Position numbers and translations under genes: made by a program. Below, piece by piece: positions 1-6,934 of a stretch of DNA of 7,141 nt. The notes under the pieces were generated by a model, which saw only the letters and a list, made by a program, of their open reading frames with translations, was not told the origin of the DNA and did not search any database. Source of the DNA: a bacterium (GTDB lineage Bacteria > Desulfobacterota > Anaeroferrophillalia > Anaeroferrophillales > Anaeroferrophillaceae); assembly GCA_029940125.1 (NCBI GenBank), contig JAOZRP010000117.1, positions 1-7,141 on the forward strand. Direction: 5' to 3'. How positions within the stretch are numbered: the stretch's first letter is position 1; each line of letters starts with the position of its first letter.

Positions 1-155
1 GCCTCGTCGATGAGCATGACCGGGATGTCGTCCCGGATCGGGTAGCGCAGTTGGCAATGGTCGCACAGCAGCCATTGCTGGTCCGGGCTTAAAGCGATTT
101 TCTTTTTGCACTGGGGGCAGACAAGGATCTTCAGCAGTTCCTGGTTGACAGCCAT
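1..155 (-). CDS. Trm112-like / UPF0434 (YcaR) small zinc-ribbon protein, 3' end cut by window edge
   Basis: This is the first 51 residues of a small protein that continues past the left edge; relatives are usually about 60 residues, so little is missing. The translation begins MAVNQELLKILVCPQCKK and shows two CxxC pairs, C13/C16 and C31/C34, which is the expected zinc-ribbon arrangement. It then reads YPIRDDIPVMLIDEA (residues 38-52, the last codon incomplete), the hallmark C-terminal block of the Trm112/YcaR family. The ATG at 155 is preceded by a perfect AGGAGG at 161-166 with a 5-base spacer, so the start is secure. Eukaryotic and archaeal Trm112 activates methyltransferases; the bacterial role is not firmly established. 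In E. coli the relative ycaR lies between lpxK and kdsB, so its position two genes after lpxK here is family-typical. I infer kdsB or another LPS gene may follow outside the window. Family assignment is confident; function is not. Confidence 0.9.
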   Translation of the reverse strand, partial: MAVNQELLKILVCPQCKKKIALSPDQQWLLCDHCQLRYPIRDDIPVMLIDE

Positions 156-160
156 TTTTT

Positions 161-166
161 CCTCCT
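161..166 (-). promoter_or_regulatory. Strong Shine-Dalgarno site for the Trm112-like gene
   Basis: On the minus strand AGGAGG is followed by AAAAA and then ATG at 155. It is the most perfect ribosome binding site in the window and fixes the start of the small gene, which is too short to be called reliably by length alone. Confidence 0.8.
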
Positions 167-176
167 GTGTCGTTTT

Positions 177-779
177 TCAGTTGCCGGCAGCCAGCCGGGT
201 GAGAATCCATTGCACCGCCTGGGGCAGATCCGCGGCGATATAGTCCGGCTGCTCGTGCTTGGCATCGGCCAGCTGTTTTTTTTCTTCCTTGCCGTAGCCG
301 GTCAAGACCAGGATGCCGTCGGCACCGACGCGGTGGGCAAGTTCTAAATCTATTTTTTTGTCGCCGACGACGAAAAAATGCCGCTTTCCCAGGGACAAGT
401 CGGCGACTGCCTGTTCAACCATGCCCGGGTCCGGCTTGCGGCAATGGCAGCGGCGGCGGTAGGGCGGCCGGCCTGCTGTCGGGTGATGAGGGCAGTAGTA
501 GATCGCATCCAGCCGCGCCGACTCGGCGGCCAGCAGTTCCCGCAGCCGCTGGTGCAGCTGCTCCACCACTGATTCAGAAAAATAACCGCGGGCCACCCCC
601 GACTGGTTGGTGACCATGATGACCGGTATCCCGGCCTGGTTAAGCTGCCGAAGCGCCCGAGCGGCCCCGGGAAGGAGCTTCAACTGCTCAGGATTATCCA
701 GGTAGCCGACTTCTTCGATAATGGTGCCGTCGCGGTCTACAAACACCGCGGCTTTTTCTGTTGTTGCCTGTCTGGACAT
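177..779 (-). CDS. gmhB: D-glycero-beta-D-manno-heptose 1,7-bisphosphate 7-phosphatase
   Basis: A cytoplasmic HAD-superfamily phosphatase of 200 residues that removes the C7 phosphate of heptose bisphosphate on the way to ADP-heptose for the LPS inner core. HAD motif I is FVDRDGT (nucleophile D15, acid/base D17), motif II is VTNQSG (T57, N58), the motif III lysine is K115 in CRKPDPG, and motif IV is GDKKIDLE (D140, D144). The zinc-binding loop typical of GmhB and the HisB N-terminal domain is present: C96-P-H98 followed by C111-H-C113. Full length for GmhB. The ATG at 779 has AGGA at 790-793 and a GAGAGAG run just upstream. The closest alternative is a stand-alone histidinol phosphatase of the same family, but the gene directly after lpxK favours the heptose role. 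It starts 28 bases after the lpxK stop and ends 21 bases before the Trm112-like start, so it is probably co-transcribed. Confidence 0.92.
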   Translation of the reverse strand: MSRQATTEKAAVFVDRDGTIIEEVGYLDNPEQLKLLPGAARALRQLNQAGIPVIMVTNQSGVARGYFSESVVEQLHQRLRELLAAESARLDAIYYCPHHPTAGRPPYRRRCHCRKPDPGMVEQAVADLSLGKRHFFVVGDKKIDLELAHRVGADGILVLTGYGKEEKKQLADAKHEQPDYIAADLPQAVQWILTRLAAGN

Positions 780-807
780 CTCTCTCTTTTCCTGACGCAG
801 TCAAAAA

Positions 808-1887
808 TCATTGAGAGCCACTATAACCTATGGCCAGGCGGGATTCAAGCAGTTCAATAAATCGATCCTCCGGTTCAATCAGCATGTCGATGTCGGCCAC
901 CAGCAGCTTTGGCAGCAGCAGCTTTGCCTCAGGCAGGGCGGCAATCTTTACGGCGTCCTTGGCGGTGGTTGCCACCAGCCCCCCGCCGGCCGCTTGGCTG
1001 ATTTTTTGCAATTTTTCTCGGTCATAATGGACATGGTCGGCAAAGGAAAGCCGGTTCTGCAGTACCATTCCCAGCTTTTCCAGCTGCTGGAAAAAATAGT
1101 CCGGGTTGGCGATGCCGGCGAAAGCCAGGATTTTTTTGCCTTGCAGTTGACCGATTTCCGTTTCCCGGGCAGGATGCCACAGGTTGTACAGACAGCGCAG
1201 CTCATACCGGGCGGTAAACAGACGTTTAGGTGAGATAAAATCGAACACCCGGCGGCTCCGGCCGGCGAAAGATGGGTGCCGGGCGTCAAACTTGTTGAAA
1301 ACCACCAGATCAGCCCTTTGCAGGGCCGCAATTGGTTCCCTTAACGGTCCGGCCGGCAGCAGGAGTCCGTTGCCGAAAAGCCGCTGGCTGTCAATCATGA
1401 CGATGTTCAGGGTCCGCTGCAGGCGGCGGTGCTGAAAACCGTCGTCCATGATGATGATGTCCGGCGACCAGCGGGAGCAAATGGTTCGGGCGCCACGGCT
1501 GCGGTCCGCATCCAGCACCAGGGCTGTTCGTGGATGTTTGCAGTGCAGCATGGCCGCCTCGTCGCCAAGTTCATTGACGCCGGGGTGGCTGCCGGTTTCC
1601 GGGAGGAGGATCCGCGGCTGCAGGCGGCCATGGCGCTTGTAGCCCCGGCTGAGAATGGCCACCTTTTTTCCCTGCTGACTGAAATAGTCGGTCAGCCAGC
1701 TGACCATGGGGGTTTTCCCGGTGCCGCCGACCGTCAAGTTGCCGACGCAGACAATCGGGACCGGTCCCTGATGCGTTTGGGGCAAGTGCAGATCATAGAG
1801 AAGGTTGCGGCCGCCCACCGCCAGGCGGTAGCCCAGGGATGCTGGAATCAAAAAGCCGCGACCCATTCGATTGATGAACTTAATCAT
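808..1887 (-). CDS. lpxK: Tetraacyldisaccharide 4'-kinase (lipid A 4'-kinase)
   Basis: LpxK transfers phosphate from ATP to the 4' position of the lipid A disaccharide precursor on the inner face of the cytoplasmic membrane. The 359-residue protein begins with a hydrophobic/amphipathic segment (about residues 9-33) that would anchor it. The P-loop is VGNLTVGGTGKTP (K58, T59), followed by ILSRGY (78-83), GDEA (D109; the equivalent aspartate is the catalytic base in characterised LpxK), MDDGFQH (147-153) and FADHVHY (282-288), which carries the conserved histidine. The late block usually written TTEKDAVK reads TTAKDAVK here (307-314), a small deviation. It is slightly longer than the usual 320-340 residues. 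Its ATG overlaps the ribD stop (8 shared bases, 1880-1887). The sequence just upstream is CACTCCCCC and offers no Shine-Dalgarno match, so expression probably depends on ribosomes finishing ribD. Confidence 0.95.
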   Translation of the reverse strand: MIKFINRMGRGFLIPASLGYRLAVGGRNLLYDLHLPQTHQGPVPIVCVGNLTVGGTGKTPMVSWLTDYFSQQGKKVAILSRGYKRHGRLQPRILLPETGSHPGVNELGDEAAMLHCKHPRTALVLDADRSRGARTICSRWSPDIIIMDDGFQHRRLQRTLNIVMIDSQRLFGNGLLLPAGPLREPIAALQRADLVVFNKFDARHPSFAGRSRRVFDFISPKRLFTARYELRCLYNLWHPARETEIGQLQGKKILAFAGIANPDYFFQQLEKLGMVLQNRLSFADHVHYDREKLQKISQAAGGGLVATTAKDAVKIAALPEAKLLLPKLLVADIDMLIEPEDRFIELLESRLAIGYSGSQ

Positions 1888-3010
1888 GGGGGAGTGGTGC
1901 TGCCGGTTGCAGGTAGCCTTCTACGCAGAGGTCAGGGCCGAAGCGCCTGATTTTCACCTCTTTTATCCTTTGGGCATCGGGAATGAAATCAATGCCCCGG
2001 CCGCCGATCATGCCGATGGAACCCCGGCCGCCGATTAACAGGGGGGCGTAGAAGAAGCATATCTTGTCAACGATGCCGGCGTCCACGGCTGAACCGTTGA
2101 TTTCCGAGCCGCCTTCAATAATCAATGACATGATTTCCAGCTCAGCCAGTTCCTTCATCAGAAATTTCAGGTCCAGCTGCCCCAGGTCGTCAGCCGGAAT
2201 TTGCAGGATGCGGTAGGTTCTGTCCCGGTACAGTTTCAGCTGGTCATGTTTGGTGCAACTGGTGGCCAGGATAAGTTTTTCCCGGGAGTCGGTTCCGAAG
2301 ATGTCAGCATGCAGCGGTGTACGCAGGTGGGAGTCAACAATAATCCGGTACGGGTTGCGGCCTTTTTTCCCCGGCAGCCGGGTGGTGAGCCTGGGATTGT
2401 CCTGCAGCAGGGTGCCGATGCCGATCAGGATGGCGTCCGTTTCATCGCGCAGCCGGTGAACGTAGCGGCGGGACTGTTCACTGGTTATCCAGTGCGAGTG
2501 GCCGGTATGGGTGGCGATCCGGCCGTCCATGCTGGCGGCAATCTTCAGAGTGACAAACGGAGTGCGGGTGGTGATGTATTTGATGTAGGCTTCATTCAGG
2601 CGGCGGCATTTGTCTTCCAGGATGCCGGAAACGGTTTCAATGCCGGCGCCCCGCAGGCGGGTTATGCCGCTGCCTGCCACTTTCGGGTTGGGGTCTTCCA
2701 TGCCGATGACCACCCGATTGATGCCGGCGGCAATGATGGCTTCGGTGCAGGGTGGGGTCCGCCCCTGGTGATTGCAGGGCTCCAGGGTGACGTACATGGT
2801 TGCCTGCCGGGCCATTTCCCCGGCTTCCCGCAGGGCATAAACTTCGGCGTGGGGCTTGCCGGCGGCCGGATGAAACCCCTTGCCGACAATGGTATCGTTT
2901 TTAACCACCAGGGCCCCGACCATGGGATTGGGCGATGTTCTTCCCCTGCCTCTGGCTGCCAGTTTCAGGGCCTGCTGCAGATATTTTTCATCGGTTGATA
3001 ACGTCTTCAT
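1880..3010 (-). CDS. ribD: Bifunctional riboflavin deaminase/reductase RibD
   Basis: RibD performs two consecutive steps of riboflavin synthesis: deamination of the pyrimidine product of GTP cyclohydrolase II, then NADPH-dependent reduction of the ribose side chain. The 376-residue length is normal. The N-terminal zinc deaminase domain (about 1-145) has PNPMVGALVV (27-36), H54-A-E56 and PC-x8-C (C79, C88). The C-terminal DHFR-like reductase domain (about 150-370) has FVTLKIAASMDGRIA (152-166), a WITS element (174-177) and IIEGGSEING (297-306). The ATG at 3010 shares ATGA with the nrdR stop; only a short, close GGAA precedes it, so coupling to nrdR is likely. ribD next to nrdR is a common bacterial arrangement. 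Unusually, no other riboflavin gene (ribE, ribBA, ribH) follows; the next gene is lpxK, so those steps must be encoded elsewhere. Confidence 0.96.
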   Translation of the reverse strand: MKTLSTDEKYLQQALKLAARGRGRTSPNPMVGALVVKNDTIVGKGFHPAAGKPHAEVYALREAGEMARQATMYVTLEPCNHQGRTPPCTEAIIAAGINRVVIGMEDPNPKVAGSGITRLRGAGIETVSGILEDKCRRLNEAYIKYITTRTPFVTLKIAASMDGRIATHTGHSHWITSEQSRRYVHRLRDETDAILIGIGTLLQDNPRLTTRLPGKKGRNPYRIIVDSHLRTPLHADIFGTDSREKLILATSCTKHDQLKLYRDRTYRILQIPADDLGQLDLKFLMKELAELEIMSLIIEGGSEINGSAVDAGIVDKICFFYAPLLIGGRGSIGMIGGRGIDFIPDAQRIKEVKIRRFGPDLCVEGYLQPAAPLPHD

Positions 3011-3468
3011 TTCCGGCTGCTGCGCACCATTCCCTGGAGTTCCTGGATGAATTCATTGATGTCCTTAAACTGCCGGTAGACAGAAGCAAAGCGGATGTAG
3101 GCCACGTCGTCAAGCTCTTTCAGCAGTTGCATGATTTTCTCGCCGATCACCGAGCTGGCAACCTCTTTTTCCCCGCTTTCCTGCAGGGTCTGTTCAATAG
3201 TGTTGATGATCTTTTCAATGTCGTCAATGGCCACCGGTCTTTTTTCGCAGGCCTTCTGCAGTCCCAGTTCGATTTTTTCCCGCTTGTAGGCTTCCCGCCG
3301 GCCGTCGCGCTTGATAATCAGGGGCGGGTTGATTTCAATCTTTTCAAAGGTGGTAAAGCGCTTGCCGCAGGAAAGGCATTCCCGGCGACGACGAATGGTC
3401 GTCTGGTCTTTTGAAAGCCTGGAATCAATAACCTTGTCTTCCAGAAAGCTGCAAAAAGGACACTTCAT
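3007..3468 (-). CDS. nrdR: Transcriptional repressor NrdR
   Basis: NrdR is a zinc-ribbon plus ATP-cone repressor that binds paired NrdR boxes ahead of ribonucleotide reductase genes when dATP is abundant. The 153-residue protein matches the family length. The zinc ribbon is C3-P-F-C6 and C31-L-S-C34, with the basic DNA-contacting stretch RRRRECL between them (26-32). The ATP-cone spans about 48-136 and includes PPLIIKRDGRREAY (48-61) and the conserved closing block VAYIRFASVYRQFKD. The ATG at 3468 shares ATGA with the deaminase stop, and the gene's own TGA shares ATGA with the ribD start, so it is translated between two coupled neighbours. No Shine-Dalgarno match is visible. No convincing NrdR box pair was found in this window, so its targets are probably elsewhere. 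Its place beside dCMP deaminase fits control of dNTP supply. Confidence 0.97.
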   Translation of the reverse strand: MKCPFCSFLEDKVIDSRLSKDQTTIRRRRECLSCGKRFTTFEKIEINPPLIIKRDGRREAYKREKIELGLQKACEKRPVAIDDIEKIINTIEQTLQESGEKEVASSVIGEKIMQLLKELDDVAYIRFASVYRQFKDINEFIQELQGMVRSSRK

Positions 3469-3920
3469 GGGCAGATCAGAGGGATGTTGGCTTCTCTGAG
3501 CATTTCTTCCGCCAGTTCATCCGGGTAGGAGTCACAGATATAAATTTTTTTGATGCCCGCGTTGATCAGCATTTTTGAACAGATGATGCAGGGCTGGTTG
3601 GTGCAGTAGATGTCAGCGCCGTTGATACTGACCCCGTGGTATGCCGCCTGGATGATGGCGTTCTGCTCGGCGTGGAGACCCCGGCACAGTTCGTGGCGCT
3701 CCCCCGAAGGGATGTTGCGTTCCGTGCGGATGCAGCCCCGTTCGAGGCAATGGGTGATGCCGGCCGGAGCGCCGTTGTAGCCGGTGGAGAGGATGCGGTT
3801 GTCCTTGACGATCACCGCTCCCACCTGGCGGCGGAGACAGGTGGAACGGCTGGCCACCAGCCGGGCAATCTGGAAAAAATAGGTTTGCCAATCGGGTCGC
3901 GAGGTATCTTTGCTGGACAT
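3465..3920 (-). CDS. Deoxycytidylate (dCMP) deaminase, ComEB family
   Basis: A 151-residue zinc-dependent deaminase expected to convert dCMP to dUMP, the thymidylate synthase substrate. The active-site pattern is complete: H83-A-E85 in LHAEQNAI and PC-x2-C (C111, C114) in QPCIICSKML. The N-terminal VGAVIVKDNRILSTGYNGAP block (33-52) is typical of the dCMP deaminase subgroup, and additional cysteines and a histidine between 58 and 79 (C58, C63, H76, C79) resemble the extra zinc site known in some dCMP deaminases. I chose the ATG at 3920 because it has AAGGA at 3928-3932 with a 7-base spacer and starts 16 bases after the glyA stop; extending further upstream would run into glyA coding sequence and adds residues with no family resemblance. 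Homologues are named comEB in Bacillus or dcd/dctD elsewhere; substrate specificity is inferred, so no symbol is given. Confidence 0.93.
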   Translation of the reverse strand: MSSKDTSRPDWQTYFFQIARLVASRSTCLRRQVGAVIVKDNRILSTGYNGAPAGITHCLERGCIRTERNIPSGERHELCRGLHAEQNAIIQAAYHGVSINGADIYCTNQPCIICSKMLINAGIKKIYICDSYPDELAEEMLREANIPLICP

Positions 3921-3927
3921 AGGCTTG

Positions 3928-3932
3928 TCCTT
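3928..3932 (-). promoter_or_regulatory. Ribosome binding site fixing the dCMP deaminase start
   Basis: AAGGA lies 7 bases ahead of the ATG at 3920, in the 16-base gap and last codon region of the upstream glyA portion. It supports the short 151-residue start over an in-frame extension into glyA. Confidence 0.6.
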
Positions 3933-3936
3933 TTTT

Positions 3937-5649
3937 TCAGTTGGAAAGACGCTCCCGGTAGATGGGGAAGCGGTTGCACAGGTCCCGCACCTTTTCCCTG
4001 ATTTCGCGGATTTTTGCCGCGTTGTCCGGATCGCGAAGCACGGCGGCAATGAAACCGGCGATAACTTTCATTTCCTTTTCTCCCATGCCCCGGGTGGAAA
4101 TCATCGGGGTGCCGAGGCGGATGCCGCTGGGATCGGTGGGCGGCCGCTGATCAAAGGGAATGCCGTTCTTATTGGCAGTGATGCCGGCTTCATCAAGGAT
4201 TTCTTCCGCCCGTTTGCCTTTGACCGGCTGGGTGGTGAGATCGATGAGGAAAAGATGGTTGTCGGTGCCGCCGGAAATGATGCTGAAATCACGGTGCTGG
4301 AGTTCCCGGGCCAGACAGCGGGCGTTGCTTACCGTCCGCCGCTGGATTTCCTTGAAATCCTCGCTCATGGCTTCCCGGAAGGCAACCGCCTTGGCGGCGA
4401 TGACGTGCATCAGCGGTCCCCCCTGGATGCCGGGGAAAATCGCCTTGTCAATCCGGGCGGCGTATTCCTGTTTGCACAAAATCATGCCGCCCCGCGGCCC
4501 CCGCATGGTTTTGTGGGTGGTGGTGGTGACAAAATCGGCGTACGGCACCGGCGAGGGATGAACGCCGGCGGCCACCAGGCCGGCAATGTGGGCCATGTCA
4601 ACCATCAGCATGGCTCCGGCGCGGTCGGCAATCTGCCGAAAGCGGGGGAAATCGATTTCCCGGGAGTAGGAACTGGCCCCGGCGACAATGATTTTCGGCC
4701 GCTCCCGAAGGGCGATGTCCTCGATTTCATCGTAGTCAAGGTAGTGGGTTTCCCGGTTGACGCCGTAGGACAGGGATTTGAACAGGATGCCGGAAAAGCT
4801 TACCGGCGCCCCGTGGGTCAGGTGCCCGCCGTGGGCCAGGCTCATTCCCAGGATGGTGTCGCCGGCCTTCAGAACGCTTAAATATACGGCCATGTTGGCG
4901 GCCGAGCCGGAAAGGGGCTGGACGTTGACATGCTCGGCCTGGAACAGGTCTTTGGCCCGTTCGATGGCCAGCTGTTCGACCTGGTCCACGAACTGGCAGC
5001 CGCCGTAATAGCGCTTGAAAGGATAGCCTTCGGCATATTTATTGGTCATGACGCTTCCCTGGGCTTCCAGAACCGCCTCGCTGGCGTAGTTTTCGGAAGC
5101 GATCATGATCAGTTTTTCTTCCTGCCGCCGGGTTTCGTCGTCAATAAGCTGGAAAACATCGGGATCTGTTACTGCCAGGTGGGGGCTGGGCGGGGTCTTC
5201 CCCAACTGCCGTACCCGTCTTTCGTGGCGGCCGCCGGCGAAGGGAGTGTTCAGCCAGGTCCTGGTGATTTCAATGGCCTGGTCAGGGTCGGTGATCCGGC
5301 CGCCCAGTACCAGGATGTTGGCGTTGTTGTGTTCAGCGGCCATCCGGGCGGTGAATTGATCGGTAACCAGGGCTGCCCTGACCAGGGGGTTGCGGTTGGC
5401 GGCGATGGACATGCCGATGCCGGTGCCGCAGATGAGAATGCCCCGGGGATACTGGCCGCGGGCCACCATGTCGGCCAGCCGATACGCGTAAACGGGGTAG
5501 TCGACGGAATCTTCGGAATCGGTTCCCAGATCGGTCAGCTCGTATTCATCGGCGAGCGCGGTCTTTAACTGTTCCTTTAACGCGTAGCCGCCATGGTCGC
5601 TGGCAATCAGCAGGGCGGGATGTGATGAATGTTGCAAGGGTGCCGTCAT
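3937..5649 (-). CDS. rpiB-glyA: RpiB-GlyA fusion: ribose-5-phosphate isomerase B + serine hydroxymethyltransferase
   Basis: One uninterrupted 570-residue frame contains two complete cytoplasmic enzymes. Residues about 11-148 are RpiB, which interconverts ribulose-5-P and ribose-5-P: ASDHGG (D18, H19), ILICGTGIGMSIAANR with catalytic C74 and T76, HNNANILVLGGR (H107) and the closing GGRHERRV. A short proline-containing linker (about 149-160) leads into GlyA, which converts serine and THF to glycine and 5,10-methylene-THF: IASENY (183-188), KYAEGYPFKRYYGG (204-217), the PLP-ring aspartate D351 with H354, and THKTMRGPRGG with the Schiff-base lysine K380. The GlyA part is about 410 residues, full length. 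The ATG at 5649 is preferred because AGGA (5659-5662) sits 9 bases upstream. An in-frame TTG at 5658 would overlap the fabF stop but has that AGGA directly abutting it. Separate rpiB and glyA genes are neighbours in many bacteria, so a fusion by loss of the intergenic stop is plausible. Confidence 0.93.
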   Translation of the reverse strand: MTAPLQHSSHPALLIASDHGGYALKEQLKTALADEYELTDLGTDSEDSVDYPVYAYRLADMVARGQYPRGILICGTGIGMSIAANRNPLVRAALVTDQFTARMAAEHNNANILVLGGRITDPDQAIEITRTWLNTPFAGGRHERRVRQLGKTPPSPHLAVTDPDVFQLIDDETRRQEEKLIMIASENYASEAVLEAQGSVMTNKYAEGYPFKRYYGGCQFVDQVEQLAIERAKDLFQAEHVNVQPLSGSAANMAVYLSVLKAGDTILGMSLAHGGHLTHGAPVSFSGILFKSLSYGVNRETHYLDYDEIEDIALRERPKIIVAGASSYSREIDFPRFRQIADRAGAMLMVDMAHIAGLVAAGVHPSPVPYADFVTTTTHKTMRGPRGGMILCKQEYAARIDKAIFPGIQGGPLMHVIAAKAVAFREAMSEDFKEIQRRTVSNARCLARELQHRDFSIISGGTDNHLFLIDLTTQPVKGKRAEEILDEAGITANKNGIPFDQRPPTDPSGIRLGTPMISTRGMGEKEMKVIAGFIAAVLRDPDNAAKIREIREKVRDLCNRFPIYRERLSN

Positions 5650-5654
5650 GGTTG

Positions 5655-6896
5655 TCAATCCTGGTAGCGGCTGAATGCCAGACAGGCATTGGTGCCGCCG
5701 AAACCGAAAGAGTTTGAAATCGCCGCTTCCAGTGATACTTTCACGGCCTGGTTGGGGACATAGTTTAAATCGCAGAGTTCATCCTGGTTTTCCAGGTTGA
5801 TGGTGGGATGGACCATGCCGCGGTTCAGGGACAGAACGGTGATGGCGGCTTCCACCGCCCCGGTTCCTCCCAGCATGTGGCCGGTCATGGATTTGCTGGA
5901 GCTGACCAGCAGCTTGTCGGCGTGGTCGGCAAAAACTTTCCTGATCGCCCGGGTTTCATAAAGGTCGTTGAAATAGGTGGAGGTGCCGTGGGCGTTGACG
6001 TAGCCGTAGGCTTCCTTGGGCAGCCCGGCGTCGTCAATGGCCGCCTGGATGGCCCTGGCCGCCCCTTCCCCTTCGGGAGCCGGGGCGGCAACATGGAAGG
6101 CATCGGCACTGGCACCGTAGCCGATCATTTCCGCCAGGATTGGCGCGCCCCGCCGGCGGGCGAATTCAAGCTCTTCCAGAATCAGAATGCCGGCGCCTTC
6201 GGCCATAACGAAGCCATCGCGGTCGGCGTCGAAGGGACGGCTGGCCTTTTCCGGTTGGTCATTGCGGGTGGACAGAGCCTTCATGGCGTTGAAGCCGGCA
6301 ACGCTCAAGGCGGTAACCGCTGATTCCGTTCCCCCGGTTATCATCACCTCGGCATCGTGGCGCTGGATGATCTTAAATCCTTCTCCCACCGAATGGCTGC
6401 CGGTGGCGCAGGCGGTAACTACGGAAAGGTTGGGTCCTTTGGCGTTGTAGCGCATGGAAATGTTGCCGGGGGCCAGGTTGGAAATCATTCCGGGAATGAA
6501 AAAAGGTGAAATGCGCCGGGGGCCGCTCTTTTTCAGGATGTCGTGATTGCGCTCAAGCAGTTCGAGACCGCCAAGGCCCGAGCCGACGGAAACCCCGGTG
6601 CGGGTGCTGAGCGCTTCGTCGATGGTCAACCCGGCCATTTCCATGGCCATGTCTGCGGCAGCCAGACAGTACTGGATAAACGTACCTACCCGCTTGGCGT
6701 CTTTGGCGGCCATGAAATCGGTGGGATCAAAGTCCAGCACCTCGCCGGCGATTTTGGTTGCCAGGTTTTCAGCGTCAAACTTGGTGATCGGACCGATGCC
6801 GCATTGGCCGTTGATCAATGCCTGCCAGTTCTTTTCAACTCCGGTTCCCAGTGGGGTTACCAACCCCACTCCGGTTACCACAACCCGCCTTTTCAC
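5655..6896 (-). CDS. fabF: Beta-ketoacyl-[acyl-carrier-protein] synthase II
   Basis: FabF condenses malonyl-ACP with growing acyl-ACP in type II fatty acid synthesis in the cytoplasm. The 413-residue product begins MKRRVVVTGVGLVTPLG and carries the Cys-His-His triad at C163 (TACATGS), H303 (NAHGTST) and H340 (SMTGHMLGGTGA), the same numbers as in E. coli FabF, plus the lysine of SSSKSMTG and the GFGGTNACLAF glycine-rich end. The start is GTG at 6896, not the in-frame ATG at 6926: an almost ideal AGGGAGG at 6903-6909 lies 6 bases before the GTG, and the ten extra residues of the longer version would cover that site and have no family counterpart. acpP, often directly upstream of fabF, is not in the 245 bases available and may lie beyond the right edge. 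Its stop is 5 bases before the rpiB-glyA ATG, so it is very likely co-transcribed with it. Confidence 0.96.
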   Translation of the reverse strand: MKRRVVVTGVGLVTPLGTGVEKNWQALINGQCGIGPITKFDAENLATKIAGEVLDFDPTDFMAAKDAKRVGTFIQYCLAAADMAMEMAGLTIDEALSTRTGVSVGSGLGGLELLERNHDILKKSGPRRISPFFIPGMISNLAPGNISMRYNAKGPNLSVVTACATGSHSVGEGFKIIQRHDAEVMITGGTESAVTALSVAGFNAMKALSTRNDQPEKASRPFDADRDGFVMAEGAGILILEELEFARRRGAPILAEMIGYGASADAFHVAAPAPEGEGAARAIQAAIDDAGLPKEAYGYVNAHGTSTYFNDLYETRAIRKVFADHADKLLVSSSKSMTGHMLGGTGAVEAAITVLSLNRGMVHPTINLENQDELCDLNYVPNQAVKVSLEAAISNSFGFGGTNACLAFSRYQD

Positions 6897-6902
6897 GTTC
6901 TG

Positions 6903-6909
6903 CCTCCCT
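6903..6909 (-). promoter_or_regulatory. Shine-Dalgarno site that sets the fabF GTG start
   Basis: AGGGAGG followed by CAGAAC (6 bases) and GTG at 6896. It lies inside the coding region of the longer ATG-initiated version and so argues against that version. Confidence 0.8.
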
Positions 6910-6934
6910 GGTTTTTCCAATAGCATTCATCCGG

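Noticed and set aside
2201..2998. 265-codon open frame on the plus strand opposite ribD
   Set aside because: Gly/Ala/Val-rich translation without motifs, fully antisense to an intact RibD; a codon-bias shadow.
1880..3010. FMN riboswitch control of ribD
   Set aside because: ribD begins inside the nrdR stop codon, leaving no leader of its own, and no FMN aptamer was recognised in the fabF leader.
3921..4049. N-terminal extension of the dCMP deaminase into glyA
   Set aside because: The added residues overlap conserved GlyA C-terminal coding sequence and do not resemble the deaminase family; a ribosome site supports the start at 3920.
3910..4881. 323-codon open frame on the plus strand opposite glyA
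   Set aside because: It lies wholly antisense to well-supported glyA and comEB coding sequence, its translation has no recognisable domain, and GC-rich genes commonly leave long open antisense frames.
4930..5568. 212-codon open frame on the plus strand opposite the RpiB-GlyA boundary
   Set aside because: Antisense shadow of the fusion gene, with no ribosome site or family resemblance.
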